64,000 nt of DNA from Allobosea sp. (lineage in GTDB: Bacteria; Pseudomonadota; Alphaproteobacteria; Rhizobiales; Beijerinckiaceae), in the NCBI GenBank assembly GCA_024231975.1, contig JAAEQB010000034.1, positions 1-64,000 on the forward strand, written 5' to 3'. The notes beneath the pieces were generated by a model. The model had not been told where the DNA came from, searched no databases, and worked only from the letters and a program-made list of their open reading frames with translations. Shown piece after piece: positions 1 through 8,795 of the stretch (its first letter is position 1; every line of letters begins with the position of its first letter). The position numbers and the translations under genes were made by a program.

Positions 1-167
1 CCTGTTTCGATGCCGCAGGGGTAGCAGCGGCCTTCCGCGGGCGTCCGTTACAAATTGTTTCAAAGCGGCGCGGGCGGCCGGCCCACGGGCGCGCTATGGT
101 GCCGGCGACAAGATGACAGGGACCCGCTCGCAGGAGCACGAACATTCCAACCGAAGCACAGCCAGAA

Positions 168-932
168 ATGGAGCAGGCTCCCGTCACGACGACGGTCGAC
201 GATCACGGCCATATCCTGGTGGTCGATGACGATCCCCAGATCAGGCTGCTCGTTGCGCGCTTCCTGCAGCGCCACGGCTATCAGGTCACCGGCGCGCCGG
301 ATGGGCGCGCCATGCTCGAGGCGCTGGCGCACAGCGCCATCGACCTGATCGTGCTCGACCTGATGCTGCCTGGCCGCTCCGGCGTCGAGCTCTGTCGCGA
401 CGTGCGTGCGACCTCGCAGGTACCGATCGTGATGCTGACGGCGCGGACCGAGGAGAGCGACCGCATCACCGGCCTGGAAGGCGGGGCGGACGACTACGTC
501 ACCAAGCCGTTCAGCCCGCGCGAATTGCTGGCCCGGATTCGGGCGCTGCTGCGCCGGGTCAGGGCAGGGCAGGGTGCCGCCGCCGCACCGGCGAATGCGA
601 TCGTCAGCTTCGATGGTTGGCGCATGGATCTGCGGCGGCGCGAATTGCAATCGCCGTCCGGGACGCTGATCGACCTCTCGACCGGCGAGTTCGACCTGCT
701 CGTCGCCTTCGTCGAGCATGCGAACCGGGTGCTGTCGCGCGAGGCGCTGATGCAGTTCGCCAAGGCGCGGATGAGCGACGACCCGTTCGACCGCACCATC
801 GACGTCCAGATCAGCCGCCTGCGTCGCAAGCTCGAAGCCGATGCGCGCGGTGGCCAGCTGATCAAGACCGTTCGCGGTGCCGGCTACCTGTTCGCCTCGC
901 AGGTCGACCATCAGCAAGGACAGCCCGCTTGA
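168..932 (+). CDS. OmpR-family response regulator
   Basis: 254-residue DNA-binding response regulator of a two-component system, cytoplasmic. The receiver domain (about residues 15-125) shows the acidic pair in VVDDDPQ, the phospho-acceptor Asp in LIVLDLMLPG and the Lys of YVTKPFSPRE. After a short linker comes a winged-helix OmpR/PhoB output domain (about 145-245) with FDRTIDVQISRLRRKLE and the terminal TVRGAGYLF motif. Its stop overlaps the TTG start of the histidine kinase gene, so the two are translationally coupled. Sequence style is closest to OmpR; the stimulus and target genes cannot be read from the window. Confidence 0.95.
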   Translation: MEQAPVTTTVDDHGHILVVDDDPQIRLLVARFLQRHGYQVTGAPDGRAMLEALAHSAIDLIVLDLMLPGRSGVELCRDVRATSQVPIVMLTARTEESDRITGLEGGADDYVTKPFSPRELLARIRALLRRVRAGQGAAAAPANAIVSFDGWRMDLRRRELQSPSGTLIDLSTGEFDLLVAFVEHANRVLSREALMQFAKARMSDDPFDRTIDVQISRLRRKLEADARGGQLIKTVRGAGYLFASQVDHQQGQPA

Positions 933-2323
933 CGTCTCCAGCCAAGCGGCTCTGGCCCGACACCGTCGCCAGCCGAGCCATCCTGATCCTGGTCGCGGCG
1001 CTGCTCGCCTTCCATCTGCTCGGCTACTGGGCCTATCGCGTCGGCGTCGAGAATCTCGCCACGGCGGGACAGGATCGCGGCCTCGCCGAGCGCATCGTCT
1101 CAATCAAGCGGGCGATCGCAAGCCTGCCGCAGGCGCCGGAGCGCGACCGCGTCGCGCATGATCTGTCGAGCGCCAGCCTGGAGGTGCATTGGAGCAAGGT
1201 CAGCCTCGTCCTCGGCACCGCGCCGATGACCGAGCGGACCCGGGCGATGGAAGCGCGGCTCAAGGAGCTGGCGCCCGAACTGGCGGCGGAATCCTTCCGG
1301 GTTGGTTTCGCCGACGATGGTGCGCTCGGCGCCGGCGAGGCCAACGCCTACAGGCACATGATGCTGGTCTCGGTCCGGCTCGACGACGGCTCCTGGGTCA
1401 ACTTCTCCTCTTCTGCACTGGGCGCCTCGCAGCATCTCGACTGGGGCCTGACGGCGATCATGATCTGTTTCGCCGTCGCGATCGTCGTCGTCGCGCTCCT
1501 GCTGCTACGCTGGGCGACGCGGCCCTTGCGCGACCTCGCGGAGGCGGCCGAACGCTTCAGCCTCGATCAAACCCCTCAGCCGCTTCTCGAAACCGGGCCG
1601 GTCGAGGTGCGCCGCGCCGCGCGCGCCTTCAACACGATGCGCGAGCGCATCCGCAGCCTCGTCAGCGAGCGGATGCAGGCGATGGCCGCGGTCTCGCACG
1701 ATCTGCGCACGCCGATCACGCGCCTGCGGCTCCGTTCTGAATTCCTCGAGGATGATGCGACCCGCAGCTTGATCGACGCCGATCTCGGCGAGATGGAAGC
1801 GATGATCGACTCGACGCTGGACTATCTGCGCGGCGGCACCTCCAGCGAGCCGCTGCGCCCGGTCGATCTCGCCTCGGTGATCGAGACCATCGTCGACGAG
1901 CATGTCGACCAGGGCCATTTCGTCCTGCTGGTCGGGCTGAACTCCGCCCCGGTCCAGGGCAGATTGCTTTCCCTGAAGCGCGCCGCCTCCAACATCATCG
2001 GAAATGCCGTGAAATATGGCGAGGAAGCCAGGGTCAGCATCACCGATGCCGGCGACAGCTTCGCTGTCACTGTCGAGGACAAAGGGCCCGGCATTGCCAT
2101 GGCCGACCGGGAGAGGGTGTTCCACCCCTTCGTCCGGCTTGAAGAATCGCGCGGGCGCCAGACCGGCGGCTCGGGGCTGGGGCTCACCATCGCGCTCGCC
2201 ATCGCCCGCTCGCATGATGGCTCGATCACGCTGGAGAACCGGGTCGAGGGCGGCTTGCGGGTGACGCTGCTGCTGCCGAAGCTCGATCGAACCGTTCAGC
2301 CCGCGCCCGATATGCGGGGATGA
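929..2323 (+). CDS. EnvZ-like sensor histidine kinase
   Basis: About 464 residues from a TTG start overlapping the response-regulator stop (TTGA); AAGGA lies upstream at suitable spacing. The same frame is open far upstream, but that sequence is the response regulator read out of frame, so the long version is rejected. Order: TM helix near residues 15-35, periplasmic sensor region, second TM helix (MICFAVAIVVVALLLL), HAMP, H-box AAVSHDLRTPITRLRL with the phospho-acceptor His, N-box NIIGNAVKYG, and G boxes EDKGPGIA and TGGSGLGLTIA. It is expected to phosphorylate the upstream regulator. The sensed signal is unknown. Confidence 0.93.
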   Translation: MTSPAKRLWPDTVASRAILILVAALLAFHLLGYWAYRVGVENLATAGQDRGLAERIVSIKRAIASLPQAPERDRVAHDLSSASLEVHWSKVSLVLGTAPMTERTRAMEARLKELAPELAAESFRVGFADDGALGAGEANAYRHMMLVSVRLDDGSWVNFSSSALGASQHLDWGLTAIMICFAVAIVVVALLLLRWATRPLRDLAEAAERFSLDQTPQPLLETGPVEVRRAARAFNTMRERIRSLVSERMQAMAAVSHDLRTPITRLRLRSEFLEDDATRSLIDADLGEMEAMIDSTLDYLRGGTSSEPLRPVDLASVIETIVDEHVDQGHFVLLVGLNSAPVQGRLLSLKRAASNIIGNAVKYGEEARVSITDAGDSFAVTVEDKGPGIAMADRERVFHPFVRLEESRGRQTGGSGLGLTIALAIARSHDGSITLENRVEGGLRVTLLLPKLDRTVQPAPDMRG

Positions 2324-2392
2324 CCGCCGGCCTCTTCGCCAGGCGCAGGGCAGCTCGCTTGCCTCGCTTCCGAGCGGCCCTAGACTGACCCT

Positions 2393-3193
2393 ATGGCACA
2401 TTCCCTGAAGCCCGGCGCGACGCCGGCAGCCGTCTCCGCCGGCCCGAACCAGCCGAATCTCGACTCCGATGCGGTCTGGGAGGCTAGGCGCGATCTTGCC
2501 GCCTGCTTCCGCATGGCGGCGCGCTACGGTTTCGAGGAGGGCATCTGCAACCATTTCTCGGCACTGGTACCGGGCTATGACGACCTCTTCATCGTCAATC
2601 CCTATGGCTGGGCCTTCCGCGAGCTCACCGCCTCGAAGCTGCTGATCTGCGACTTCCACGGCAATGTCGTCGCCGGCGAGGGCCAGCCCGAGGCGACTGC
2701 CTTCTACATCCACGCCCGCATCCACAAGAACCTGCCGCGCGCCCGCGTCGCCTTCCACACCCACATGCCCTATGCGACGGCGCTGTCGATGACCGAGGGC
2801 GATCCGCTGATCTTCGCCGGGCAGACGGCGCTGAAGTTCTATGGCCGCACCGCGGTCGATCGCGATTACAACGGCCTCGCCCTCGACGAGCGCGAGGGCG
2901 ATCGCATTGCCGGCGCGGTCGGCGAGGCCGACATCGTCTTCATGAAGCATCACGGCGTGATGGTGCTCGGCCCGACCATCGCCGAGGCATGGGACGATCT
3001 CTATTATCTCGAGCGCGCCTGCGAGGTGCAGGCGCTGGCGCTCTCGACCGGTCGCCAGGTGCTGCCGGTGAAGCCCGAGATCGCCGAGGCGGCCTACCAG
3101 CAAATGCGCGAGGGCGACCCGGACTCGGCGCGCCTGCACCTGGCCTCGATCCGCCGCCAACTCGATGCCGAGGAGCCGGTCTATCGCGATTGA
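2393..3193 (+). CDS. class II aldolase/adducin family protein
   Basis: 266 residues of the aldolase II/adducin fold. Zinc-binding His pairs are visible in HTHMPYA (mid-protein) and KHHGVMVLG, with the N-terminal NHFSALVPG loop typical of the family. Characterised relatives cleave or epimerise sugar phosphates such as fuculose 1-phosphate or ribulose 5-phosphate, but many members with an N-terminal extension like this one have no known substrate. It stands alone 69 bases after the kinase gene and converges on the MocR gene 3 bases away, so context gives no substrate. Family assignment is firm; function is not. Confidence 0.85.
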   Translation: MAHSLKPGATPAAVSAGPNQPNLDSDAVWEARRDLAACFRMAARYGFEEGICNHFSALVPGYDDLFIVNPYGWAFRELTASKLLICDFHGNVVAGEGQPEATAFYIHARIHKNLPRARVAFHTHMPYATALSMTEGDPLIFAGQTALKFYGRTAVDRDYNGLALDEREGDRIAGAVGEADIVFMKHHGVMVLGPTIAEAWDDLYYLERACEVQALALSTGRQVLPVKPEIAEAAYQQMREGDPDSARLHLASIRRQLDAEEPVYRD

Positions 3194-3196
3194 GGC

Positions 3197-4663
3197 TTAC
3201 GCACTGACCTCGCGCAGCAGCCCATCCAGCCGCGCGATGCCTGCCGCGATCTGCGCCTCATCGAGCGCCGCGTAACCGATGACGAGACCGGCACGGCGCT
3301 CGGGATCATCAGGCCGGTCATAGAGCCCGCTGACGCCGTAGAGGCCAAGCGAGGCGGCTGCAGCCCGCTCCGTCAGCTCACTCTCGCGCGCTTGCGGCAG
3401 CCCGTTGATCCAGGCGAGGATATGCAAACCGGCATCGGTTCCGACGATGCTGACGCGCTCGCCCAGCCGTTCCCGCAGTGCCTTCAGCAGTGCCGCGCGC
3501 CGCTCGCCATTGCGGCGCCGGATGCGGCGGACATGCCGCTCATAGGCGCCGCTGGCGATCAGCTCGGCCAGGGCCGCCTGCTCCAGCTCGGGCGTATGCC
3601 GGTCGACCATGCGCTTGGCCCGGGCAAAGACCTCGCGCAGCGCCGGTGGCAGGACGAGATAACCCAGCCGCAGGGTCGGCGAGAGCGTCTTCGAGACGGT
3701 GCCGAGATAGATCACGCTGCCGGCCTGGTCGAGCGAGCGCAAAGGCGGCACCGGGCCGACGCCGTGGCGGTATTCGGCGTCGTAATCATCCTCGATGACG
3801 AAGGCGCCATGGCGCGCCGCCCAGGCGAGCAGTTCCTGCCGGCGCGGCGCTGACAGGATGCTGCCGAGCGGCAATTGGTGCGAGGGCGTGACGAAGGCGA
3901 GCCGCGCCGGCGGCAGCGTCGCGGTCTGCATGCCTTCGCGGTCGACCGGCTGCGGCGAAAGCTCGGCCCCTGCCGTCAGGAAGGCCTGGCGCGCCAGATT
4001 GTAGCCGGGGTCCTCGATGACGACGCGGTCGCCGGGATCGAGCAATAGCCGCGTGCAGAGATCGAAGCCCTGCTGCGAGCCGTTGACGACGAGGATGTCA
4101 TCGACTTCGCAGCGCAGCCCGCGACCGCGCCAGAGATAGCCCTGCAGCGCCGCACGCAATTCCGGCAGGCCGCGCGGATCGCCATAGCGCAGGCGGCTCG
4201 GCCGCTTGGTCACCGCGTTCGCCAGCGCCCGCCGCCAGGCGAGTGTCGGGAAATCGCCGCCGGCAAGCTCGCCATAGCGGAAATCGAGTGCGAAGGGCTG
4301 CGGATTCCACGGAATGGGCGCGGCCGATGCCAGCCGCTGGCCATAGGCAGAGAGTTCGGTCGTTCGAGGGGAGGGAGTGTCTCCGGTTGCCAACTCTGCC
4401 TGAGCCAGCCCAGCCGCGACCCGAGCCCGTGCGCCCGGCCGGGTTTCGAGATAGCCTTCGGCGGCCAATTGCTCGAAGGCGGCGGTCACGGTGGTGCGCG
4501 ACAGGCCCCATTCGGCCGCGAGCGTCCGCGTCGATGGCAGGCGTGAGCCGGGGGCGTGGATACCGGCCGCGATCTCGCGCTTGATCGCCGCGATGACCCG
4601 GCGTTGAGCGCCGGTCTCGCTTTCGACTGGTCCAGTCGGAATGCTCGAAACTGGCCGTTTCAT
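3197..4663 (-). CDS. MocR/PdxR-type PLP-dependent transcriptional regulator
   Basis: 488 residues. The N-terminal GntR winged helix (about 20-90, LPSTRTLAAEWGLSRTTVTAAFEQLAAEGYL) is fused to a fold-type I aminotransferase domain (about 130-480). The PLP lysine is in GTVSKTLSPTLRLGYLVLP and the Asp of IEDDYDAEYRH is present. MocR proteins bind PLP and usually control a divergent gene; here that is the PaiB-like gene 50 bases away. Target and ligand beyond PLP are inferred from family behaviour. Confidence 0.93.
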   Translation of the reverse strand: MKRPVSSIPTGPVESETGAQRRVIAAIKREIAAGIHAPGSRLPSTRTLAAEWGLSRTTVTAAFEQLAAEGYLETRPGARARVAAGLAQAELATGDTPSPRTTELSAYGQRLASAAPIPWNPQPFALDFRYGELAGGDFPTLAWRRALANAVTKRPSRLRYGDPRGLPELRAALQGYLWRGRGLRCEVDDILVVNGSQQGFDLCTRLLLDPGDRVVIEDPGYNLARQAFLTAGAELSPQPVDREGMQTATLPPARLAFVTPSHQLPLGSILSAPRRQELLAWAARHGAFVIEDDYDAEYRHGVGPVPPLRSLDQAGSVIYLGTVSKTLSPTLRLGYLVLPPALREVFARAKRMVDRHTPELEQAALAELIASGAYERHVRRIRRRNGERRAALLKALRERLGERVSIVGTDAGLHILAWINGLPQARESELTERAAAASLGLYGVSGLYDRPDDPERRAGLVIGYAALDEAQIAAGIARLDGLLREVSA

Positions 4664-4713
4664 GCGGGCCAGATTAGCGGCATGACGACGGCGCTCGCAA
4701 GGAGACCTGTAAG

Positions 4714-5343
4714 ATGTACACGCCGCCGGCCTTTCGCGTCGACGACCGCGCCGAGATCCACGCGATGATGCGCGCCTGCCGGCTCGCCACCCTGGTCACC
4801 GCCACTGCCGAAGGGCTGCTGGCGACGCCGCTGCCGCTGATCCTGGCGGAAGACGAGGGTGAGTTCGGCGTGCTCCATGGCCATCTCGCCCGCGCCAATC
4901 CGCAGTGGAAGGCCGCGGCGGTCGGCGAGGCGATGGTCCTGTTCAGCGGGCCCGACGCCTATGTCACCCCATCCTGGTACGAGACCAAGCGCGAGACCGG
5001 CAAGGTCGTGCCGACCTGGAACTACCAGGCGGTCCACGCCTATGGCCCGGCCGAGTTCTTCGACGATCCCGACCGCCTGCTCAATGCGGTGACGCGCCTG
5101 ACCAATCTGCATGAGGGCACACGGGCGCAGCCCTGGGCCGTTGACGATGCGCCGCCCGAGTTCGTGAAGGCGCAGCTGCGCGGCATCGTCGGCCTGCGCA
5201 TCCCGATCAGCCGGCTCGAAGGCAAGCGCAAGATGAGCCAGAATCGCCCGCTGGCCGATCGTGTCGGCGTCGCTGAAGGGCTGGGAGCGAGCGAACGCCC
5301 CAGCGATCTTGCCGTCGCTGCGATGGTTCCGATCGAGAGCTGA
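4714..5343 (+). CDS. PaiB-like FMN-binding negative transcriptional regulator
   Basis: 209 residues starting MYTPPAFRV, the characteristic PaiB N-terminus, with LVTATAEGLLATPLPL and the HGHLARANPQWK stretch of the split-barrel flavin-binding fold, followed by PSWYETKRETGKVVPTWNYQAVHAYG. In Bacillus PaiB is tied to protease and sporulation control, but in proteobacteria these proteins are often simply flavin/haem split-barrel proteins. It is divergent from the MocR gene and is its probable target. An AAGGAG-type RBS lies at about 4699. Confidence 0.9.
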   Translation: MYTPPAFRVDDRAEIHAMMRACRLATLVTATAEGLLATPLPLILAEDEGEFGVLHGHLARANPQWKAAAVGEAMVLFSGPDAYVTPSWYETKRETGKVVPTWNYQAVHAYGPAEFFDDPDRLLNAVTRLTNLHEGTRAQPWAVDDAPPEFVKAQLRGIVGLRIPISRLEGKRKMSQNRPLADRVGVAEGLGASERPSDLAVAAMVPIES

Positions 5344-5346
5344 CGC

Positions 5347-5976
5347 TCAGTCCTGGGTCTCGCCCTCATAAGGCGTGGCGCGCATCGACGGACGCTGATT
5401 GAAGCGGTCATGCCAGCCGGCGAGCCTTGGCGCCCGCTCGCGGAAATCCGGCAGACGGCGGAAGCTGAGCCAGGCGAGGGTGGTCGCGAGCCCGATCTGG
5501 CCGACGGTCACCGGGCCGTCGAGATCGGCTTGCGCTTCGAGGTAGTCATAGGCCTCGAGCAGCTTGGTCGTCTGCCCTTCGGCGAGCGGCGGATAGCGCA
5601 GCGCTTCCGGTCGGCGCTCTGTCTCCCAGCGCAGGGCGATGCCGGCATCGCACAGGCCCTGTGCCAGCGCCTGCAAGCGCAGTGCTTCATAGCGCGCGGG
5701 CCCCTCGCGCGGGATCAGTGAACCCTCGCCGGCGAGGCGGTCGAGATAGTCGCAGATCACCACGGAATCGAAGAGCGCGCCGGCATCGGGCGTCAGCAGC
5801 ACCGGCACCTTGCCGAGTGGGTTCTGCGCGAACACGGCGTCGTTGCGGTTGGTCGGGCTGGTCTCGTGATGGACGACGTCGAGACGGTTCGCCAGCCCGA
5901 GCTCATGCGCGCAGACCAGCACCTTGCGAGCATAGGGCGAATGGCTCTGGTAGAGCAGGGTCAGCTTGCCGGACAT
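5347..5976 (-). CDS. glutathione S-transferase family protein
   Basis: 209 residues from the ATG at 5976; the frame is open further upstream, but that part is antisense to the lyase gene. Thioredoxin-like N-terminal domain (LLYQSHSPYARKVLVCAHELGL, then NPLGKVPVLLTPDAGALFDSVVICDYLD, the cis-Pro and glutathione-binding Ser region) and an all-helical C-terminal domain. The start overlaps the stop of the upstream diaminopropionate ammonia-lyase gene by one base (TGATG), so the two are co-translated. The substrate is unknown. Confidence 0.9.
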   Translation of the reverse strand: MSGKLTLLYQSHSPYARKVLVCAHELGLANRLDVVHHETSPTNRNDAVFAQNPLGKVPVLLTPDAGALFDSVVICDYLDRLAGEGSLIPREGPARYEALRLQALAQGLCDAGIALRWETERRPEALRYPPLAEGQTTKLLEAYDYLEAQADLDGPVTVGQIGLATTLAWLSFRRLPDFRERAPRLAGWHDRFNQRPSMRATPYEGETQD

Positions 5977-7172
5977 CACGCGGCCTTCCCGGCCACTTCG
6001 GCCGGCGTCAGCCCGACCAGCTCGGCATAGCGCTCCGGATCGGTGGCGCCCTCGGTGACGACGGCGAAGACACGTGAGGAGGCGTCGAGCTTCAAAGCGG
6101 CCCGCGCCTGCGGATCGCGCAGGGCGGCGAGCAGTCCGGCAAAACCCGCTGCGCCGCTCTCGCCGGCGACGATCGCCGGATCGCTGCCGGCAGGGCGCGC
6201 CAGCCGGTTCATCGCCGCGACCGCAACCTCGTCCTCGACCGTCATGAAGGCATCGGCCGTGCGCGACAGCACGCGCCAGGCGAGCGGCGAGGGGTCGTAG
6301 CATTCCAGCATCGCCATCACCGTCGACGCGCCATGAGCGATCTTGGTCGGCCGTCCGGCGCGGGCGCTCTCGAACAGGCAGGCGGCGCGGGCCGGGTCGA
6401 CCACGGTGAAGACCGGTCGCTTGTCGCCGAACTCAAGCGAGAGCTGCGCCGCGATCGCCGCGGCGATGCCACCGACGCCGGCCTGGACGAAGACATGGGT
6501 CGGCGGCTCCGGCAGTTGGCGCAGGGCCTCGCGGATGATCGCGGTATAGCCTTGCATGACGAGGCCGGGGATGCGCTCATAGCCGTCCCAGGAGGTGTCG
6601 GAGACGGTCGTCCAGCCCTTCTCGTTGGCGACGCGGGCGGCTTCCACGATGGAATCGTCATAGGTGCCGGGGACGCGTACGATCTCTGCGCCGAAGCGGG
6701 CGATCGCCGCGGCGCGCGGCTCGCTGACTCCGCCATGCATGAAAACTACCGAGCGCGCGCCGACGAGCTGCGCGCCCTGTGCGACCGAGCGGCCATGGTT
6801 GCCGTCGGTGGCGCAGGCGAAGGTCATCTCGGCCGCGATCGCGCGGACCTCCGGCGAAGTCAGGTCAGCTTCGTCGAGCGTCCGCCCGAGCTGCTCGCTC
6901 GCCGCCTCCAGCACGAGGCGCGTCACGGCATAGGCGCCGCCCAGCGCCTTGAAGCTGCCGAGGCCGAGCCGCTGGCCCTCGTCCTTGAGATGCAGCGCGC
7001 CGATGCCGAGTTCCTTGGCGAGGCTTGGCAGGGCGTGCAGCGGCGTCGGCACATGCTCGGCCCGGCCTGCGAGATGCCGCTCGATCGCATCGGCTCCGGC
7101 TGAGCCGAGCGTCTGCGCATCGACCGGGTGCAGCGGCTGGCGGAAGTCCGGGAGCTGGTTGAGCAGGAGCAT
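5976..7172 (-). CDS. diaminopropionate ammonia-lyase
   Basis: 398 residues from the ATG at 7172, chosen over an upstream start at 7235 because AGAGG precedes it and the family N-terminus aligns here. Fold-type II PLP enzyme: the Schiff-base Lys lies in LGLGSFKALGGAYA, the Asn/His phosphate loop in CATDGNHGRSVAQGA, and the Gly-rich loop in VQAGVGGIAAAI. The family converts 2,3-diaminopropionate to pyruvate and two ammonia. Coupled to the downstream GST gene and divergent from an Lrp/AsnC regulator, which probably senses an amino acid and controls it. A threonine/serine-dehydratase-like activity is the main alternative. Confidence 0.9.
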   Translation of the reverse strand: MLLLNQLPDFRQPLHPVDAQTLGSAGADAIERHLAGRAEHVPTPLHALPSLAKELGIGALHLKDEGQRLGLGSFKALGGAYAVTRLVLEAASEQLGRTLDEADLTSPEVRAIAAEMTFACATDGNHGRSVAQGAQLVGARSVVFMHGGVSEPRAAAIARFGAEIVRVPGTYDDSIVEAARVANEKGWTTVSDTSWDGYERIPGLVMQGYTAIIREALRQLPEPPTHVFVQAGVGGIAAAIAAQLSLEFGDKRPVFTVVDPARAACLFESARAGRPTKIAHGASTVMAMLECYDPSPLAWRVLSRTADAFMTVEDEVAVAAMNRLARPAGSDPAIVAGESGAAGFAGLLAALRDPQARAALKLDASSRVFAVVTEGATDPERYAELVGLTPAEVAGKAA

Positions 7173-7205
7173 GGCTTGCCTCTTTGCGATGTCCGGTGAA
7201 GAGAT

Positions 7206-7255
7206 ATTGCAAGCACCGCGAAAAAGGCGCTGCAATCACTCCTCAGCCTTGCAAG
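7206..7255. promoter_or_regulatory. candidate Lrp-type operator in the divergent promoter
   Basis: The gap between the divergent lyase and lrp-like genes holds ATTGCA (7206-7211), its inverse TGCAAT (7231-7236) and TTGCAAG (7249-7255). Repeated half-sites at roughly 18-25 base spacing suit an Lrp/AsnC octamer that wraps DNA. Positions are read directly; the binding role is inference. Confidence 0.4.
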
Positions 7256-7288
7256 TTTGTTTCACGATCATTGCCCCTGGAGCCGCGC

Positions 7289-7768
7289 TTGAGTGAAACG
7301 TCCGCCTCCACCCTCGATGCCTTCGATCGGGCGATCCTCGCCATCCTGCAGCAGGACAACACCACGCCCCAGCGCGTGATCGGCGAGAAGGTCAACCTGT
7401 CGGCGCCGGCGGTGCAGCGCCGCATCCGCCGGATGGAGAAGGACGGCGTCATCCGGGCGAATGTTGCGGTCGTCGAGCCGGCGGCGCTCGGTCATCCGAT
7501 CACGCTCTTCGTCGAGATCGAGCTGGTCAGCGAGACGGCCAGGGATATCGACGCCGCCAAGCGTGCCTTCCTCGCCGCGCCTGAGGTGCAGCAATGCTAC
7601 TATGTCACCGGCGAGGTCGATTTCATGCTGGTCGTGCTGGTGCCGAGCATGACGGCCTATGAGGCGCTGACCCGCCGGCTCTTCTTCGCCGACGCCAACA
7701 TCCGCAAGTTCCGCACCTTTGTCGCGATGGACCGGGTCAAGGCGGGACTGACGGTGCCGGTCGGGTGA
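7289..7768 (+). CDS. Lrp/AsnC family transcriptional regulator
   Basis: 159 residues if translation begins at the TTG at 7289, which has GGAG 8 bases upstream and gives the usual family length; the frame is open to 7184 without a better RBS. N-terminal HTH (LDAFDRAILAILQQDNTTPQRVIGEKVNLSAPAVQRRIRRMEKDGVI) and C-terminal RAM/AsnC ligand domain (CYYVTGEVDFMLVVLVPSM). Divergent from the diaminopropionate ammonia-lyase gene, its likely target. The exact start is uncertain. Confidence 0.88.
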   Translation: MSETSASTLDAFDRAILAILQQDNTTPQRVIGEKVNLSAPAVQRRIRRMEKDGVIRANVAVVEPAALGHPITLFVEIELVSETARDIDAAKRAFLAAPEVQQCYYVTGEVDFMLVVLVPSMTAYEALTRRLFFADANIRKFRTFVAMDRVKAGLTVPVG

Positions 7769-7783
7769 GGCGCCGCTCCATCT

Positions 7784-7876
7784 CGTCATAGTCGGGCTTG
7801 TCCCGACCATCCACGTCTTCCTTCAGGCAGGGGGGCGTTCAAGACGTGGATGCTCGCCACAAGGGCGAGCATGACG
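7784..7876. repeat. palindromic intergenic repeat, family 1, copy A
   Basis: 93 bases bounded by CGTCAT and ATGACG. It contains hairpin GTCGGG-cttgt-CCCGAC, a central inverted pair CCACGTCTT/AAGACGTGG and hairpin GCTCGCC-acaa-GGGCGAGC. It lies between convergent genes. Copies occur at 18366-18458 and, in opposite orientation, at 51345-51442. Confidence 0.9.
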
Positions 7877-7901
7877 CGTTGGATTGGCCGGTGAGCTGAC
7901 C

Positions 7902-8795
7902 CTAAGACGTCAGCGCGCCCGCCGTCATGCCCTGGACCATGAACTTCTGCAGGAAGATGAAGGCGATCACCAGAGGCAGGCTCGCCAGTACCGAGAAGGC
8001 CATCATCGTGTTCCAGTCGGTGACGAATTCGGCCATCAGGCTGTAGATCGCCATGGTCAGCACCCGGTTCTCCCAGGATTCGATCAGCACCACCGCGAAC
8101 AGGAACTCGTTCCAGGCGAGCAGGAAGGTATAGAGGCCTGCGCCGATGAAGGCGGGGTAGGACATCGGCACCAGCGTCCGGAAGATCGCCCCCAGTCGCG
8201 AGCAGCCGTCGACCATCGCCGCCTCCTCGATGTCGCGCGGGATGTTGATGAAGTAGCTGCGCAGCATCAGGATGCAGAAGGGCAGGGTGAAGGTCAGGTA
8301 GACCACCACCAGCGAGGTGCGGGTGTCGTAGAGCCCGAGCGTGATGAAGATCCGGAAATAGGGGATGCAGAGCAGCACCAGCGGGAACATCTGCGTGGTG
8401 ATCAGGAACATGAGCACCGCCCGCTGCCCGGCGAACTTGAAGCGCGCCAGCGCATAGGCCGCCATTGCCCCGAGGATCAGCGAGAGCACCGTCACCAGGA
8501 GCGAGATCACCATCGTGTTGGCGAAGACGAGGAGATAGCGCGGGCTTGCGAAGATCTTCCGGTAGCCCTCGAGCGTGAACACCTGCGGCAGCCATGTCGG
8601 CGGCATCCGCATCACCTCGATGTTCGGGCGCACCGAGACCGTCAGCATCCAGGCGAGCGGGAAGAACACGATCGCGATCGCGACCAGCAGCAGGACATAG
8701 GCGACGATGTTGATCAGGCGCTCGCGCCCGCGAATGCCGATCTTGCCGAGATAGGGGCGCGTGTGCGCCGCGGCGACAGGCTGGGCGACGGTCAT
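7902..8795 (-). CDS. carbohydrate ABC transporter permease (MalG type)
   Basis: 297 residues with six predicted TM helices and the EAA loop DIEEAAMVDGCSRLGAIFRTLVPMSYPA that docks the ATPase. MalG/UgpE-type inner-membrane permease of a sugar importer. Its start overlaps the stop of the upstream permease by four bases (ATGA). No ABC ATPase gene follows or precedes it anywhere in the operon, so an ATPase encoded elsewhere must energise it. Its companions are the MalF-type permease and the binding protein; the sugar is unknown. Confidence 0.93.
   Translation of the reverse strand: MTVAQPVAAAHTRPYLGKIGIRGRERLINIVAYVLLLVAIAIVFFPLAWMLTVSVRPNIEVMRMPPTWLPQVFTLEGYRKIFASPRYLLVFANTMVISLLVTVLSLILGAMAAYALARFKFAGQRAVLMFLITTQMFPLVLLCIPYFRIFITLGLYDTRTSLVVVYLTFTLPFCILMLRSYFINIPRDIEEAAMVDGCSRLGAIFRTLVPMSYPAFIGAGLYTFLLAWNEFLFAVVLIESWENRVLTMAIYSLMAEFVTDWNTMMAFSVLASLPLVIAFIFLQKFMVQGMTAGALTS

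Noticed and set aside
60..1103. Long open frame antisense to the response regulator
   Set aside because: Arg/Pro-rich translation with no domain; a GC-skewed shadow of the real gene.
1505..3160. 551-codon antisense frame across the kinase and aldolase genes
   Set aside because: Composition is that of a shadow frame; both sense genes have clear families.
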